A DNA stretch of 64,000 nt from Isoetes taiwanensis. Lineage: Eukaryota > Streptophyta > Lycopodiopsida > Isoetales > Isoetaceae. The DNA is taken from NCBI GenBank assembly GCA_021234155.1, contig JAJEKV010000497.1, forward strand, positions 1-64,000, written 5' to 3'. Both the position numbers and the translations under genes were made by a program. Below, one piece after another: positions 21,540 through 33,600 of this stretch (positions are counted from its first letter, which is position 1; each line of letters starts with the position of its first letter). A model generated the notes under the pieces. It was given only the letters and a program-made list of their open reading frames with translations. It had not been told where the DNA came from and searched no databases.

Positions 21540-23960
21540 TACTCGAGGCGCGTCATACCAGAAACATCACTGGGCAACCTCGCAACATCTCTACAACCCC
21601 GAGGATGCACAAGCCGCATTACCCCCCGCCAGGCTGTCCGAAATCACGGAGGTAGAGGTATAATGAGGGGCTGCAACGTCTAGCCAATGGAAAAGCACCG
21701 CACCTTGATGGAATGCGGGTTGAGTTACTCAAGTGGGCGGGACCATCCATGCGCCGTCTTGCATCATGCACCACTGGGGATAGGTTCTCAGACGTATGAA
21801 ATTATTTTTTCAGACGTATAAAGTACAAAAATACGTATTTTTGGGAAAAACGTGATTTTAAGTATTTAATACCCGCGGTAGGAAAAAAAATTGGCGTAGT
21901 TTAAACCTTGTTTCGCTTCTTTACGCGAAACTTTTTTCAGGCGGTTTAGATAAAATATATATATATATATATATTTTTTTAAAAAAATTTCGCGTAGCGT
22001 TCGGCGTGGCGAAACCTTCGCTTAATTTTTTTTTTTTTTCGCGTGGCGAAACCTTGATTCGCTACGCGGAAATTCAGCGTAAGCAAAAGCGGAAGGTTTA
22101 AACTTGAAAAAAAAAAAAAAAAAAAAAAAAAAAATAAAATAAAATTTTTTTTGTTTAGTTTAAACAGAAGGTTTCGCTTACGCGAAAATTTTTCATTTAA
22201 ATTTTTTTTTGGGACGTATTTTGACGCATTAAACGTCAAATTTGTGCCGTCAAGCTAAAAAATCGTATTACGTATAAAGCGTATCTGATATTGAACCTAT
22301 CCCCGACGTACATATTTCAACAAGGCATTGCGGAAGGTTTTCCCCAATGGACCACTCAGCGAGGTTGTCCCAATCTATAAGCGGAGAGACCCGCATTGTC
22401 CTGGGCCATTCTAGGACCATCATCATCGACTCGGTGTTTGCAAAGGTTCTCACGGGATCCTCGGCGATTGGAGGATGGGCCCGGGAGGCGCGCTAGAGCC
22501 CGGGCACTCATACAGGTGATTCGTGCCGCAGGCACTCAACCATAGATCATATCTTCATGCCGCGGACTCGGTTGAGGACATCGTGAACCGCCGCCAAGAT
22601 TTGTATTGTTGCCAGTAGACTTCACCAAGGCTTTTGATTAATCGTGCCTCGGAAAAGATGTGGGCAAGATTAAGAGCTAGACGCCCCCGCCGAACCGCTG
22701 CGAACGTGGTGTGCGGGTTATATGAGACATGCATTGGCGGTCCGCAAACAGTGGCCAACCATTCGAGAGCGATGTCGGGGTTCGCCAGGGATGCCCCCTC
22801 TCCCACACTATTTGGCCTGTCAGATATTGATCGGTTTGAGAGATGGCTCACGATAATGGAGACACTTAGGCTCACCTACACCGATCGTCAAAACGGTGAT
22901 CTATCCGACGATGTGGACCTCCCTAGCATACACTCAAAGCAGACATGCAATGCCATCTCGATGCCCCGAAACATTTTGCCGAGATCGATTGCGTGTCAAC
23001 TTAGCCAAAACTAAGGTGGTTACGGTATCGCCCGCACATGACCCGACCTCAATCCTCACTTATCGTGGCCAACATGTCGAAATGGTGCCCACTTACAAAT
23101 ATTTGGGGTGGAATTCCCATCGGCCATGAACTAGGACAATTCGATCCAGCTGCGAGCCGCAGCAGGTTGGAAGGCACTCTATACAATGGAGAACAATAGT
23201 CACAAGGCAGAGCTGTATGATTGGACCCATCAATCGCACCTATTCAAGGTGCTAGTAGAACCTGCGGCTTTTGTATGGGGAGGAGGTCACGGGGCCGGGA
23301 TGATTTCCCCGCCACTTGGAATGACTTGGGCAGGTGCGAAAGCTTTCTTGGCACGGGCCCAGGAGTGAAGTCCACGGTCCCATACGAGATCTTAACCGCT
23401 GCGGAAGCAGGGTTACTTGCCTCTTCAAAGGGGGGCCCTTGACAGACATATCGTCTACTTCCAGAAGGTGGTCAGCATGGGCAATGCCTCTCTAACCTTG
23501 CTTACATTGAGGCAGTGGGGCCTCAACGCCTAAAAGCCTGCTGATGGAAAAAGAGAGCTTAGCGGCTCGCCAGATGGAATGTGCGGGAGCACAGGTGCAT
23601 CCAAGTGCAAACGGAGGCGGTCGCGCGGCCTCAAACGCTTGCTTGACGATGCTTCCTCAAGAAGTTACGGGATGCCGCCAGACCTTGAACAGATCAAGAC
23701 GGCACATTATCACCGCCACATAAATCCTGTAAGTTTGAGTGGGGCCCCCAACGCCACTGCGCACTCATCTACCCATGAAAAAGTGCGAGCCATTGCCTCT
23801 ATCCAGACAGGGTGCACACCATCTCCGGGATTGAGACGGGAGATGGGTTGGGGAGCCGCGTCGAGAGGCTTTGTCAACGCCGCCAGTTGAGTTGTGGAAG
23901 GCTTAATGCCACACCGTTGAGTTGTCCCAAGATATGATGATATTCGATATGCTATGTCGA
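21540..23960 (+). pseudogene. LINE reverse transcriptase and C-terminal region relic, split by a nested element
   Basis: Collinear RT motifs appear: LANGKAPHLDGMRVELLKW (21672-21735), then after the nested element IDHIFMPRTRL, GVRQGCPLS (22774-22800), LSDDVDL replacing the usual YADD catalytic box (about 22900), NLAKTKVVTVSP, and PTYKYLGW. The finger/thumb continuation follows (KAELYDW, SHLFKVLVEP, GVKSTVPYEILTA). Near the end a degenerate zinc-binding region reads ERLCQRRQ...CPKYDDIRYAM. Several frames are used and stops occur, so it is inactive. The first aspartate-box residues being SDD may itself be a mutation. Confidence 0.85.
21776..22304. mobile_element. 529-bp terminal-inverted-repeat element inside the LINE RT
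   Basis: GGGGATAGGTTC at 21776-21787 is exactly inverted at 22293-22304, and further inner bases pair imperfectly. The insert interrupts collinear RT coding sequence, which resumes directly afterwards. The interior is AT-rich with repeated ACGTAT motifs near both ends, a (TA)n run, a long A run, and several GC islands of the type CGCGAAAC/GTTTCGC in both orientations that can pair with each other. There is no transposase. It resembles a MITE or foldback element; a target duplication is not evident. Confidence 0.8.
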
Positions 23961-24144
23961 AGCCGGGTCCCTCCCGACCGGGTCCCGCATGTGATCTTTG
24001 AACATGATCTCTGATGCGGAGGTTGGGCTCATACATTCAAGATATCATGGGTTGCCGAGATCAGCGGGTCCTCGGGCACTTACTTGATACATGTACATAT
24101 TTTCTATATTTGTATTTTTATGCGGTTTGACAAAAAACCTATTT

Positions 24145-24288
24145 CATCACGGTTTTCCCCAAACAACCCTTTAGGCGGGAGGGGGTTTTTTTTATCCAGG
24201 ACAAGAATCACGCTTTTTGCACCTCTGTTTGGGTCCCACAGGCCAATTGGTCTCCATGGACAATAAATTCCTATTCTATTCTATTCCT
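24145..24288 (+). mobile_element. Dispersed short repeat (SINE/LINE tail), copy A
   Basis: A G/C-rich arm pair around AACAACCC...GGGGTTTTTTTTATCC, then GGGTCCCACAGGCCAATTGG, TCTCCATGGACAATAAA and a 3' (CTATT)n simple repeat. It lies just downstream of the LINE coding relic. Related copies lie at 30290-30400, 35693-35828 (minus) and 49818-49965 (minus), with partial copies elsewhere. Simple-repeat 3' ends are typical of LINE-mobilised SINEs. Confidence 0.75.
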
Positions 24289-24299
24289 AAAACCCTTTC

Positions 24300-27200
24300 T
24301 TGTTTGGGTTCATATTCATTGGCTTCGTGCATCAAGAGTTATTGGATGGGCATATTCATGAAATGCGGTTCACTTTTGCCGTAAATAGCGATCCTTGTTT
24401 GTGGGGTATGCTTTTACAAATTGGGTACTTAATGGTATCAATTTGATAATGTGTCTTTGTACAATAAGGGAGGGAGAAAAGGGGCTTTCTTGCCTACACC
24501 ACCACCAATATGAATATATACCGAACAAAATGGTTTTTTTTGTGGGGTGAAGGGGATTAATTATAAATGTAAATGGCAATAGTTTGTGTTGTAAAACTTT
24601 TTATTTGGCCCATCACAACCTTAGAAAAAGAATTACACATGTCGGGGAACAAGGAGAGCACCTAACAACTATGCAATATGTAGATTCTAATAATAAATAC
24701 ACACATGTAACGTGGAAGTTGTAAATATACAAGAGCGCTGATAAACAAAGATTGAAAATGTAATATAAGGCAACAACAGTAGCAAATATTATGGGATTTA
24801 AAACTATTATATCCTAGTGGCCATCTTGGCTTATATATGGTGGGCAACTGCAGAAAGCTTCCAATCCATTATAGGCACAAGTTGAAATAGCTTCTAGAAA
24901 CAACTATAAAAGTAGCAACAATAGCAATAGAGATTAGATCACAAAAAAAAAATAATGAGCATGGAGGATATACATGCATGCGATCTTGGATATTGAAAGA
25001 GATGTAGGATATGATCTCTAATTCAGCTTCCCTCTGTTTTGCTCAGCATGTTCGTATAGTTTCAAGCATGCATAACTCACTCACTACAAGGATTAAAATC
25101 TTGCCACAAATCATCTTCATAATGTGCCATAAATCGTACATAAGAACATCCACAACAAGAATTTCGCGGGATTTACAAGATAAAGCAACCCATATGCTTT
25201 TGTGGCAAGATATCAAACAAGCTCTGAGTGGTTTTCTATGTAGGTCTTTTTATGATCAACCTCATAGACATGACAAACAATAAAAGTAATAAATGGAATC
25301 AGAAGAGTGCTCAAACAGGTTAAGTTTACTTGAAATTTATATGTTGTTATTTTGCCAAGCACTGATGCATATATCTATCCATACACATAATTTGCCTAGA
25401 ACCATTCTTTAGTTTCCTAAATTTAGGTGCATGTTCTCCCAATCCTTTCTCCAGTCTTTCATGGCTTGAACCTACCCATCTGTTCATGCTTAATACTTCG
25501 TATTCTCCTCTGATAAGAAAGATAGCAATTCCTGGAAAGGATTATAAAACTTTGCTTACCCAAATAGTAGTTGGTTATAGATTTATTAGGTATGCATCCC
25601 TTCTTTGCCAATTCAAAAACTAGTTTTTCTTGAATGTGACATAAATCAAACACCTAAGTTTAGTTGATGATAAAAAGCACATCGCGGAGAAGAAGAAAAT
25701 AAAGATTTCCCACATCCTCTTTATTTGACCAAAGGGATAAATGACATTTGACAATGGTATAAGCACCACTCTCATATCTTCCACTAATTGTTCCTATGCA
25801 ATCTTCTCCTCAAGATTACACATTACACTGTGTCCTGCATTTTGATCCTAATATCTATCATATATCCAGCTGATATGCAATATGTTTTCCAACGCAATTA
25901 TTGATCTCTCCATAGTATAATTCTTTCTGCCAGTGTGTTAAAGACATACATTTATTATCAGTGCATAGTACTTGTAGTTAAGTGTTTCCCATGTAGATTA
26001 TATTCTGTAACACCATCTACATATAGGCGAATTATATCCACAACCTACGTAATCTGGAAAAATTGTAGAGTGACCCCAAATTTTCAATGGTCTTGGCAGT
26101 ATAGTTGGTTAAAGTTGCTATTCTGGGCAATATTTTGCCCAAAAACATATGGTATATGCATGTGGGATGATTTTTAGGGATGTCTTTTTGTATAGTTCTA
26201 TTCTTGAGATGGCAACATGGGCGATCTTGGTAAAGATGAACCTAGGAGGAGTCACGAAGCAATTTTTGGGGACACTAAGTGTCTTATAGGTTGCTATTCT
26301 TGGTTTTTTGGGTGGGGCAGGAGGCGGCTTCATCGGGCCTGGAACCAGGTACAACTTCTCCTTGAATTCTTTTGGTTACATTTCATCCTGTTTGCTTGGA
26401 GTTGGTCGAAATCAAGGAAAAGAAAGTACTAAGATAATGGTAGAAAAGGATATAGCATATTTCGAGCAGAAATGTGGCAATGACAAGCTCCCAAGTGATA
26501 CATAATTCTAATAATGAATCTATAGTAAAGGGGCTAACGAAGCATAGGATGAAAAGGTAATGGAAAGCATGAGAGACAAACGAAACCATATAATGCATAT
26601 ATACTTTGTCTACTATACCCCATAACTGTATGTTTTACTTATAGGAACCAACGTAATGACTTCAAAAACATATTCACCAGTTGGAATATCCCAATCTTAG
26701 TCTTCTTTTGTATAATGGCAAGAAGCTTGTATATTCCCATCATTTTTTCGGGTGTCTTCAACTTTAGACAATTGTCTTGGGTAGCATGTGAAACATTCTA
26801 TTCCGTACATCCTTTTACACTTTCCATACATGTTCACAACGACATTTCCAAGAACTATGTTTAATTTGTTCACAAGGTGTAACAGACCTGGCCACTTGAT
26901 GGGCCAGCATACGTACTTATGTACGTATGTACATATGCATGGCATGCATAAAGAATACATAAGAAAGGGTTTTTACCTATATTAAAAGAATTTTTGCAAG
27001 AGCTTTTGCAGAACATGAAAGCAGAAGGCACAATTCTGGGCAGTATTAGAGCCCGTCATATCTCGGCGACCAGAGATCATCAGAAAGATTTTTTAGTAAG
27101 CTTTCTGTATTGGGTTTGATCAGGTCGAAACTCGTACGTATGAGAAAGTTATGACAAAAATTGTGGTGCTGGATCAAGAATTGACTGCATTATGTATTTT

Positions 27201-27312
27201 CTTCCATCTGTGCATGACTTGGCCTTATACATACTTGAGGTTCTAGATAAACATCTGCAATTACTGAGCCCTCAGTAGTCATTATCTCCTCTTGTCTAGT
27301 ATCATCATTACG
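24300..27312. other. Gene-free stretch
   Basis: AT-rich, no gene I can support. At 26210-26350 a plus-strand frame gives a glycine-rich hydrophobic segment (ILGFLGGAGGGFIGPG) that could be a membrane-protein exon, but flanking frames are broken and no family is clear. Around 26905-26955 there are overlapping short palindromes (GTACGTAC, GCATGC, CATATG). Confidence 0.45.
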
Positions 27313-27380
27313 CAAGGTTTTTCCCTTGAAAACCTTTCGAGGCGAGGGTTTTTAATCCTAGTAGTAATGATTGTACTAGC
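27313..27380 (+). repeat. Partial copy of the dispersed short repeat (5' part)
   Basis: AAGGTTTTTCCCTTGAAAAC followed by GAGGCGAGGGTTTTTAATCC matches, on this strand, the GGGTTTTTAGG/GATTAAAAACCCC part of the copy at 35693-35828. The GGTCTCC...GGACG part is absent. Confidence 0.5.
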
Positions 27381-27409
27381 CCATTCTAACGAAAAAAGGT
27401 GCTCCAATA

Positions 27410-27800
27410 CCCTAAAAATACCCCCAAAAATACCTATGAAATCCCCTTTTCTATCAAACACGGGGGGATAAAATGTATTTTTGGAATCGGGTATTTGGCC
27501 ACAATCCCCTTTTCCTCATTTGCATGTTAATACCCTATTAACCGGGTGTATAATCCCCATTCAAAGAATGTGAATTCATACCGTTATCATTAAGTAAGAG
27601 ATAATACCATGTTCAAGGGATACCCTATTTCAGATCATACCCAAATAATACCACAATTTACAAATAATACCCCATTCCAAATAACATACCTGTTTCTCCA
27701 AATAACATACCTGTTATCATTCGTGAGATAATACCCTATTGTCATTCATAAGAAAATGCCATGTTATACATTTGTAAGATAATACCTATTTCAAAAATAA
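27410..27800 (+). repeat. C-rich degenerate short-repeat tract
   Basis: Irregular tandem units built from AATACCC(C), TTATCATTCGTGAGATAATA and CCAAATAACATACCTGTT; the last occurs twice exactly near 27677 and 27697. Unit length drifts between about 15 and 40 bp. It lies upstream of the laccase relic; a similar tract lies downstream of it. Confidence 0.65.
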
Positions 27801-28048
27801 ATTGATAAGTAACAAATTGAACCAGTAAGAAATTGATAAGATTTTTCATTATTTTCAAAAGCAAGAATAACAAGTGATCGATTTCAAGAAACAAATCGGA
27901 TACACAAAATTACCTTGTCGGTGTTTCTAGCGGGTTAAATGAGAGTTTTTGCTCAAGTACTCTACCACTAAGTCCAACCATTGCTTGTGTAGTTAGTCTA
28001 GTACCTATGAGCGTTCATTTGCCTTGCTTTGTCCTTGGTTTGATGCAG

Positions 28049-29570
28049 GAGAATGGTGGAACAAAAGGAATATCCAATGGTCATTACTCATGACTCCCTA
28101 TCTTCTCCAATTTTGCAAGAGCATCCAACTTATTGAATTAAATACAACCAATGCAATTATGACAAATGAGAGCTCCAAAGAACAAAGGAAAAAGAACACA
28201 AGCGTGTCCAACGGTTTTTTCCATGTGATAATAGAATATATGAAAATCAAAGAAAGTGGTGTCTCATACACAGTCAAGACCTTTCAATTGAATGGCCTTG
28301 ATCTATAAGGTCGCCTTTAAGTAGATGGTATGCTCTTTTTCAATACAAACCTGCACATCCAAAAGAGCCACACTTATTTTACTTTCATACTTAATGCTCC
28401 AACACAAATAAAAAGCACCTTTAAAAGACTTGTGGTCTGTCATATGGCTGTCTAGGTAAAAAAATGAAAATCAATCAAGATGCCATTAGAAGTGGAGGTC
28501 CACCAGCTTTGTCCAATGCATATGTGGTGAATGGCCGTCCAGGACCACTTTACACAAATTGTTCCTCTCCTGGTAAGAAAGCAAGCAACCTAATTGATGC
28601 ATATAGTTTGCCATTTTATAACCTAGAGCTTATGTTACTTAAATTTGGCCTTGTGTAACAGAGACAGAGATCGTGAATGTGAAGAAAGGAAAGAAATACC
28701 TCCTCAGAGTCATAAACAATGCCCTAGAGACAGATTTATTCATAGCGATTTGCAAATCACGGTCTAAAGCTTGTGGGAGTGGATGCATCGTTACACAAAG
28801 CATCGACCAATACTACATTTTGATATCACCGAGGCGGACATACGGTTTTTACTTACGGTGGATCAAAAGGCCGGCGAGTATTACATAGTTTTCTCTCCGT
28901 TTCAATGATCCGGCATCACGGTGATTAATGGGAAACTCCGGGCGCCATACTCCGATTCTGAAGGAGCATCCTTTCGCTCAAACCCTAGTTACCCAAAACA
29001 CATTCCCTCCAAAACCGATAGTCATTTCTACACTCAATCGCTTAATCGTCCATCCGTAGCCTTAACTCCAAATCTCACCCTACACTTGTCCCCAATCGGT
29101 GGGCGTCGATCTATACACGTTGTCACCCTCAATGCTAAGCCTTGCACTCTTTCGAACTCTAGCCTTTGCCATGGCCCTACTAACACCACTAGCTTTGCTA
29201 GCTCTATTAATAACCAAGCCTTTGCATTGCCATCCGTTTCTATCCGAGCGCTTACTACTATAACATTTGAGGGCATCTACCGTTGGATTTCCCACGTCGG
29301 CCTCTCAACTCTTATAACTACACTTTGGCCCTCGCTCGGTCCCACTATCCTTGCTTCTCAATCTTCTATCCGTGCCATTGAGATTGCCTTCGGCTCTAAT
29401 GTGCAACTTGTCCTTCAAGGCACCAATAACTTAAATACTGAAGCCCATCCATTTCACCTTCATGGGGCTGACTTCTATATTGTTGGGACAGATCAAGGGA
29501 ATTATAATGAGAGGACAGATCCTTTGTCCTTTAACTTGGTAGATCCTCCACAACGAAATACTGCCAAGGC
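28049..29570 (+). pseudogene. Laccase (multicopper oxidase) pseudogene, truncated at both ends
   Basis: Laccases oxidise phenolics such as lignin precursors in the cell wall. Three exon pieces remain. Exon 28049-28088, after a TGCAG acceptor, encodes GEWWNKRNIQ. A second piece to 28572 gives AIRSGGPPALSNAYVVNGRP. After a GTAAGA...ACAG intron (28573-28661) the third encodes VKKGKKYLLRVINNALETDL, HGLKLVGVDASLHKAS, DITEADIRFLLTVD and, from 28921, a 238-codon frame reaching HPFHLHGADFYIVG (copper-binding His cluster) and FNLVDPPQRNT. Domain 1 and the C-terminal HCHxxxH copper motif are missing. About 370 bp of foreign or intronic DNA separates the first two pieces. Two one-base gains in T runs (near 28751 and 28822) and a TGA at 28906 break the frame. 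Confidence 0.88.
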
Positions 29571-29869
29571 CCACGAGATGAAAAGACTACGATGCCAGCA
29601 TAAATCCTTGCATTTTTCTCAAGATCCCATAAAATAATAACAGTTGACAAATGTCCACTAGCACAAATTAGGATTTGCTAAGAATCGGACTGAATGCGAA
29701 ATTAGTACAAATTAGGTCCAGGCTAAATCGGACTGAAATCCATTAGCGCATAAATTTTTCCTATTCCACATCATGAAGGTAAGGTTCTGGCTTATGAGCT
29801 GATCCGACCACTTACATATGACCATTCAATATTTTGAAAGTAGATGGTATTTTGAAATTATTTTTAATT

Positions 29870-30290
29870 GAAAATACCCCTTTTCCTTGAAAAATACCAC
29901 GGTATTTATTGCAATTCTCATTTTGTTTGGTAATTCCCCTTTCATTCAATCCTCTTTTATTTGGAGATACTCCAATTCATTTTGCAAATTCGCTTTTGAA
30001 CCAATCCCCTTTCTTAAAAATACCCCAGTCCATTTGCAAATTCCTTTTTGAACCAGGTCCCCTTTTCTTGAAATTACCCCCAAACCGTTAGCAAATTCCT
30101 TTTGACTCAATCCCCTTTCTTCAAAATACCCCAATGTGCATTTGTAATCCCCTATTTCTATTAATTCCCCCATTTTGAAAATGCCCTTTCTGACAATAAT
30201 CCCCATTTCTACTAATATCCCCCCATACGATATACCCTTTTGTTCAAGAATTCCCTATTGCAAAGAAAATAACCCATTTCTCTCAAGTCC
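29870..30290 (+). repeat. C-rich minisatellite, about 50-bp units
   Basis: Units of the form TTTGCAAATTCCTTTTGAAC, CAATCCCCTTTCTT, AAAATACCCCA repeat four to five times between about 29975 and 30135 and decay on both sides into shorter CCCCTTTT-bearing pieces. It flanks the laccase relic downstream. Confidence 0.8.
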
Positions 30291-30400
30291 CCCGGTTCCT
30301 CAATGGGGGATTTTCCAGGGGATGTGAGCACCTTTTTCGTTGTGATTGTATGGGTCCCATGACCTATTGGTCTCCGTAGACGTTAAAAAATCTATTCTAG
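30290..30400 (+). mobile_element. Dispersed short repeat (SINE/LINE tail), copy C
   Basis: GGGGGATTTTCCAGGGG, TGGGTCCCATGACCTATTGG, TCTCCGTAGACG and a TCTATTCTA end, in the same order as copy A. No coding potential. Confidence 0.75.
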
Positions 30401-30604
30401 AATGTAAGCTAGTTCGGCATTTATCTGCTAACAGGGCCTGCATGTAGGCTGGTTGAGCTTCCCATTGTTTCGGAGCTATGGTTATAATGTTTTGGTATTT
30501 TGGCTATGTTCGTTGCTTCTGATGCTCATGTGTTGTATTTCATTTGATCATGTTGTCAATGTCTTGCACTATAATCACATAGGATCTTTTGTCTATGTTT
30601 GTGC

Positions 30605-30645
30605 TTGTGGACGATAAAAATACCTTCCTTCCTTCCTTCCTTGTT
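30605..30645 (+). repeat. Tail-only copy of the short repeat with (TTCC)n
   Basis: GTGGACGATAAAAATACC followed by (TTCC)5 is the same junction as the end of copy D at 49818-49860 read on the minus strand. Only the tail is present, as expected for strong 5' truncation. Confidence 0.7.
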
Positions 30646-30649
30646 ATCC

Positions 30650-33600
30650 AAGATTTCCAAGATGTTTCCATGCATGCAGAGGCATCCAGAAACCCCCACT
30701 AACCCCATTAAGTACATGTGCAGTGAATAAGCAAGCCAGTAGTCGGGCAATGGAGACAATGTTGCTAGGGATCGTGGTTGAGCGAAACTTCTGGGTTGAA
30801 TTGTTCACGGTTAAATGTTATATCTGGTGAGGATAGTGAACTCTTTGGATGTTAACTTTACATGATTACATTAAATTCCAAAGCATTTACCCAATGAGTT
30901 TGGGTCAAGCTTTTTGAAGGAACAGGGAATATAGGAAGCCAAATCTTGAAGCAACATCAGGACAATTTTCTGGATATCCCAATAGGCCATTAATGTGGTA
31001 ATATTGTCCTTCGCTCTTTAAAAAGCAATATGTCTTTGCTTTAAGAGGTGAGACTGCTAGGCATTCTTAATGTTTATTCTCTTTCGTCTTTGATTAAAGA
31101 CATTATAAAAAGGCGCATATGCCTACAAGGTGGAATAGATTTGTGAAAGTCTAGTTTATGATGCAGTTTCAGGTTTTGGCCATGCATCTATTTTATCTGG
31201 GTCTTCTTTACTTGTTGGGTTTCTTCCTTTCTTCCACCCTTTCTTTCTAGCAGAAAGGTCTAAAATAATGTGTTTTTGATGATCAGAAAGATACTTCTGG
31301 GATAGTGGATTATATGGATTTTGGAAACTTGAATTGAAAGTGCAAAGCAAAAGGTTATGGTGTAGATTGATGGATTTTCTAAGCACTCGGTTCTTTGATA
31401 CTCCCATGCCAAGAACCTAATAATCAAACAAGTACTGATACTCCATACTCGTCTCATCCTAATACTCGTCTCATCTCAACCCTTGATCCATGGAATATAC
31501 CACAGAATATGCCAAATTTCACAACCCTAGCCGTCTGTGCAAAAACAAGATGGGGTCAAACCCCATTTTACACCTCAGCACATGGTTGTCAAAACCACAA
31601 TAGGAGTCAATGTACGTGATACCGTGAGTGCATACAAATTTTATAGATACAAACATGAATAACAGTACCCCTCAAATCATGTACTCATAATTGGATTACA
31701 ACAAACAGCATCATTCACATACAAACATCATAAATTGCCCTGCCGGATCCTACAGCAAGGTAGTACAAAGATGAAAGCAAATCTACACACAAAATATTTG
31801 ACGGCAACATGAAACGAAATCTCACACAAAATATTTGTAATTCAAGTTCAAGAATAGCATATATATAAGACACTGCCCAATTGCATTCTGCAAAATGTGA
31901 CAGAACAATCATGGACAAAGCTCTATGCAACAAGAACAAGGACAGAAAGGGGTATTAATAAAGAAATTGGGAACCCTGCTACAGGAACTCTGCGTAACAA
32001 AAACAAAATCTCTTCCTAACCCTATGGCATGTGAGCCCTTCAAAAGGAATGTGACATGGGGGATTCAGGTCATTTAAGGTTTTAGAAGAACAAAACAATA
32101 GAAGACATAACATAAATATCTAGGAGGCCACTGAAAGCTTCAGCGCTTACATGGGGTGCATCATAAGAGCAAACTGCACGAATGATAAGCTTATGGACAA
32201 GCTTGTGAAATACAATCGAAATCTCAACTCATTTGGAAATCTGCAAATCTACTAAAACCATCCATTGCAAAACACAAACATATGGTACATGATTCCTCAG
32301 CAGTTGAATCCTTTCGCCCATAGTAAAGGATAGATGGAGCTGGATAGGGTAAAGGACAGGGGCTGGATAGCTAGATAGACTCCACGATTTGTAGACAGAA
32401 TAGGGGAAAGAGGATCGAACTGCACCACAGTATGATCGGGACGGAGGCGCAGGTCTGCTTCCGCCATCTCCTCCTAATCCCATGGCAGTGGGTGCCATCG
32501 CCTTCCGCCGCCTCCTTCACTGCACAAACAAAATATTCTAGAAATAAACTTCCCAAAAGCCCTCCACCATGCAAACAGGAGAATCCAATCACTGACATCA
32601 GCATTATACGGATTTAGCACACAAATACTTCCCAAAACCATACTAAATCTTATGTAATATCTAACCCTTTCTTCAATTGCACAAGATAATTGTATGATTA
32701 TGCTCAAAATATACATTTTTTAGCAGGGTTGTCTAACCCGAGGTGCACACTTTGCTGCAATTCTAGCTATGTCACGTGTCCTGCCACGTTAGATTAATTT
32801 TCATCTCAACCCTGGATCTTCTAAATTTTGCATCCAATGGCCAGGAAAATTAGAAAAAGCCCAAGAAAATCATTGAAGAGCAGGTGCGACCTCTGCGACT
32901 GCCTCCGGTCCATTAGGCCGATCTCCAGGTTTACCTCTGTTGTGTGGAAAAGTCAGGGTTAAAATAGATCGTTCATATGAGAACTTCATTGTCGAGTTTT
33001 ACCCAAATGTCAAGGACAATCAGACTAGTTTCAGAATGGTTTTGGCCATTCCCAAATTCTTGAGTTTTTTAGTTCTTTCTAAATCAGGAGTTTGTGCTTC
33101 TGATTTCTTCTAATCTAGAGTTTTATGCTTGTGCTCGGACCTTTGAATCATGACCAAGCAAAAGGGGGGGTAATGGAATCGATGCCCTAATTTTGCTTGG
33201 ACCTCTGCCTTGGCCTCGCTGATGCTGCATGATCACATATTCAGGACTTTAGCAGAGAGTCATGTCTTCATCAGAGGGGAAACAAATGGCTTGAAACACC
33301 TCCTTTGGCATTTGCGTCTGTAGAGGTATGCCACGATGGTCTCTCTGTTAGTTAGTTATAATTAAATTAAAAAAATATCTCGGTCATTTCTTTGGCATCT
33401 AGAATAGACCACGAAAAACTGCAAACCCGGCATTCTAAGAGCTCAGTATATACTACCTTTTAAGAACTGAATCTCAAGGTTGAATTTTCTTGGGTGGCAT
33501 TGTCCTCTATATTCTGAGATTAGGTCTCAAACACTACACTTTATGTAGGAATCGAGGCAATGTAAGTTACCATTCTAACCGTTTTAAATCATGTTATTCT

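Larger units (their letters stand above)
16540..24070 (+). mobile_element. LINE retrotransposon relic carrying two nested insertions
   Basis: A GC-richer, plus-strand LINE can be followed from an ORF1-like or 5' region (about 19400-20300, possibly also 16540-16638), through an endonuclease domain (20329-20800), a reverse transcriptase (21540-23130), and a C-terminal zinc-binding region (about 23780-23960). It is interrupted by an LTR element at 16639-19391 and a terminal-inverted-repeat element at 21776-22304. Multiple frameshifts and stops make it inactive. The 5' limit is uncertain: the link across the LTR element rests on base composition and the near-matching target duplication. A SINE/LINE-type tail begins about 75 bp after the last coding trace. 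Confidence 0.75.

Noticed and set aside
21979-22239. 86-codon minus-strand open frame with long Phe and Lys runs
   Set aside because: It is translation of poly(A/T) and the AT-rich interior of the terminal-inverted-repeat element.
26118-26432. Possible membrane-transporter exon with GFLGGAGGGFIGPG
   Set aside because: Glycine-rich hydrophobic similarity is too generic; flanking frames are broken and no second motif supports a transporter family.
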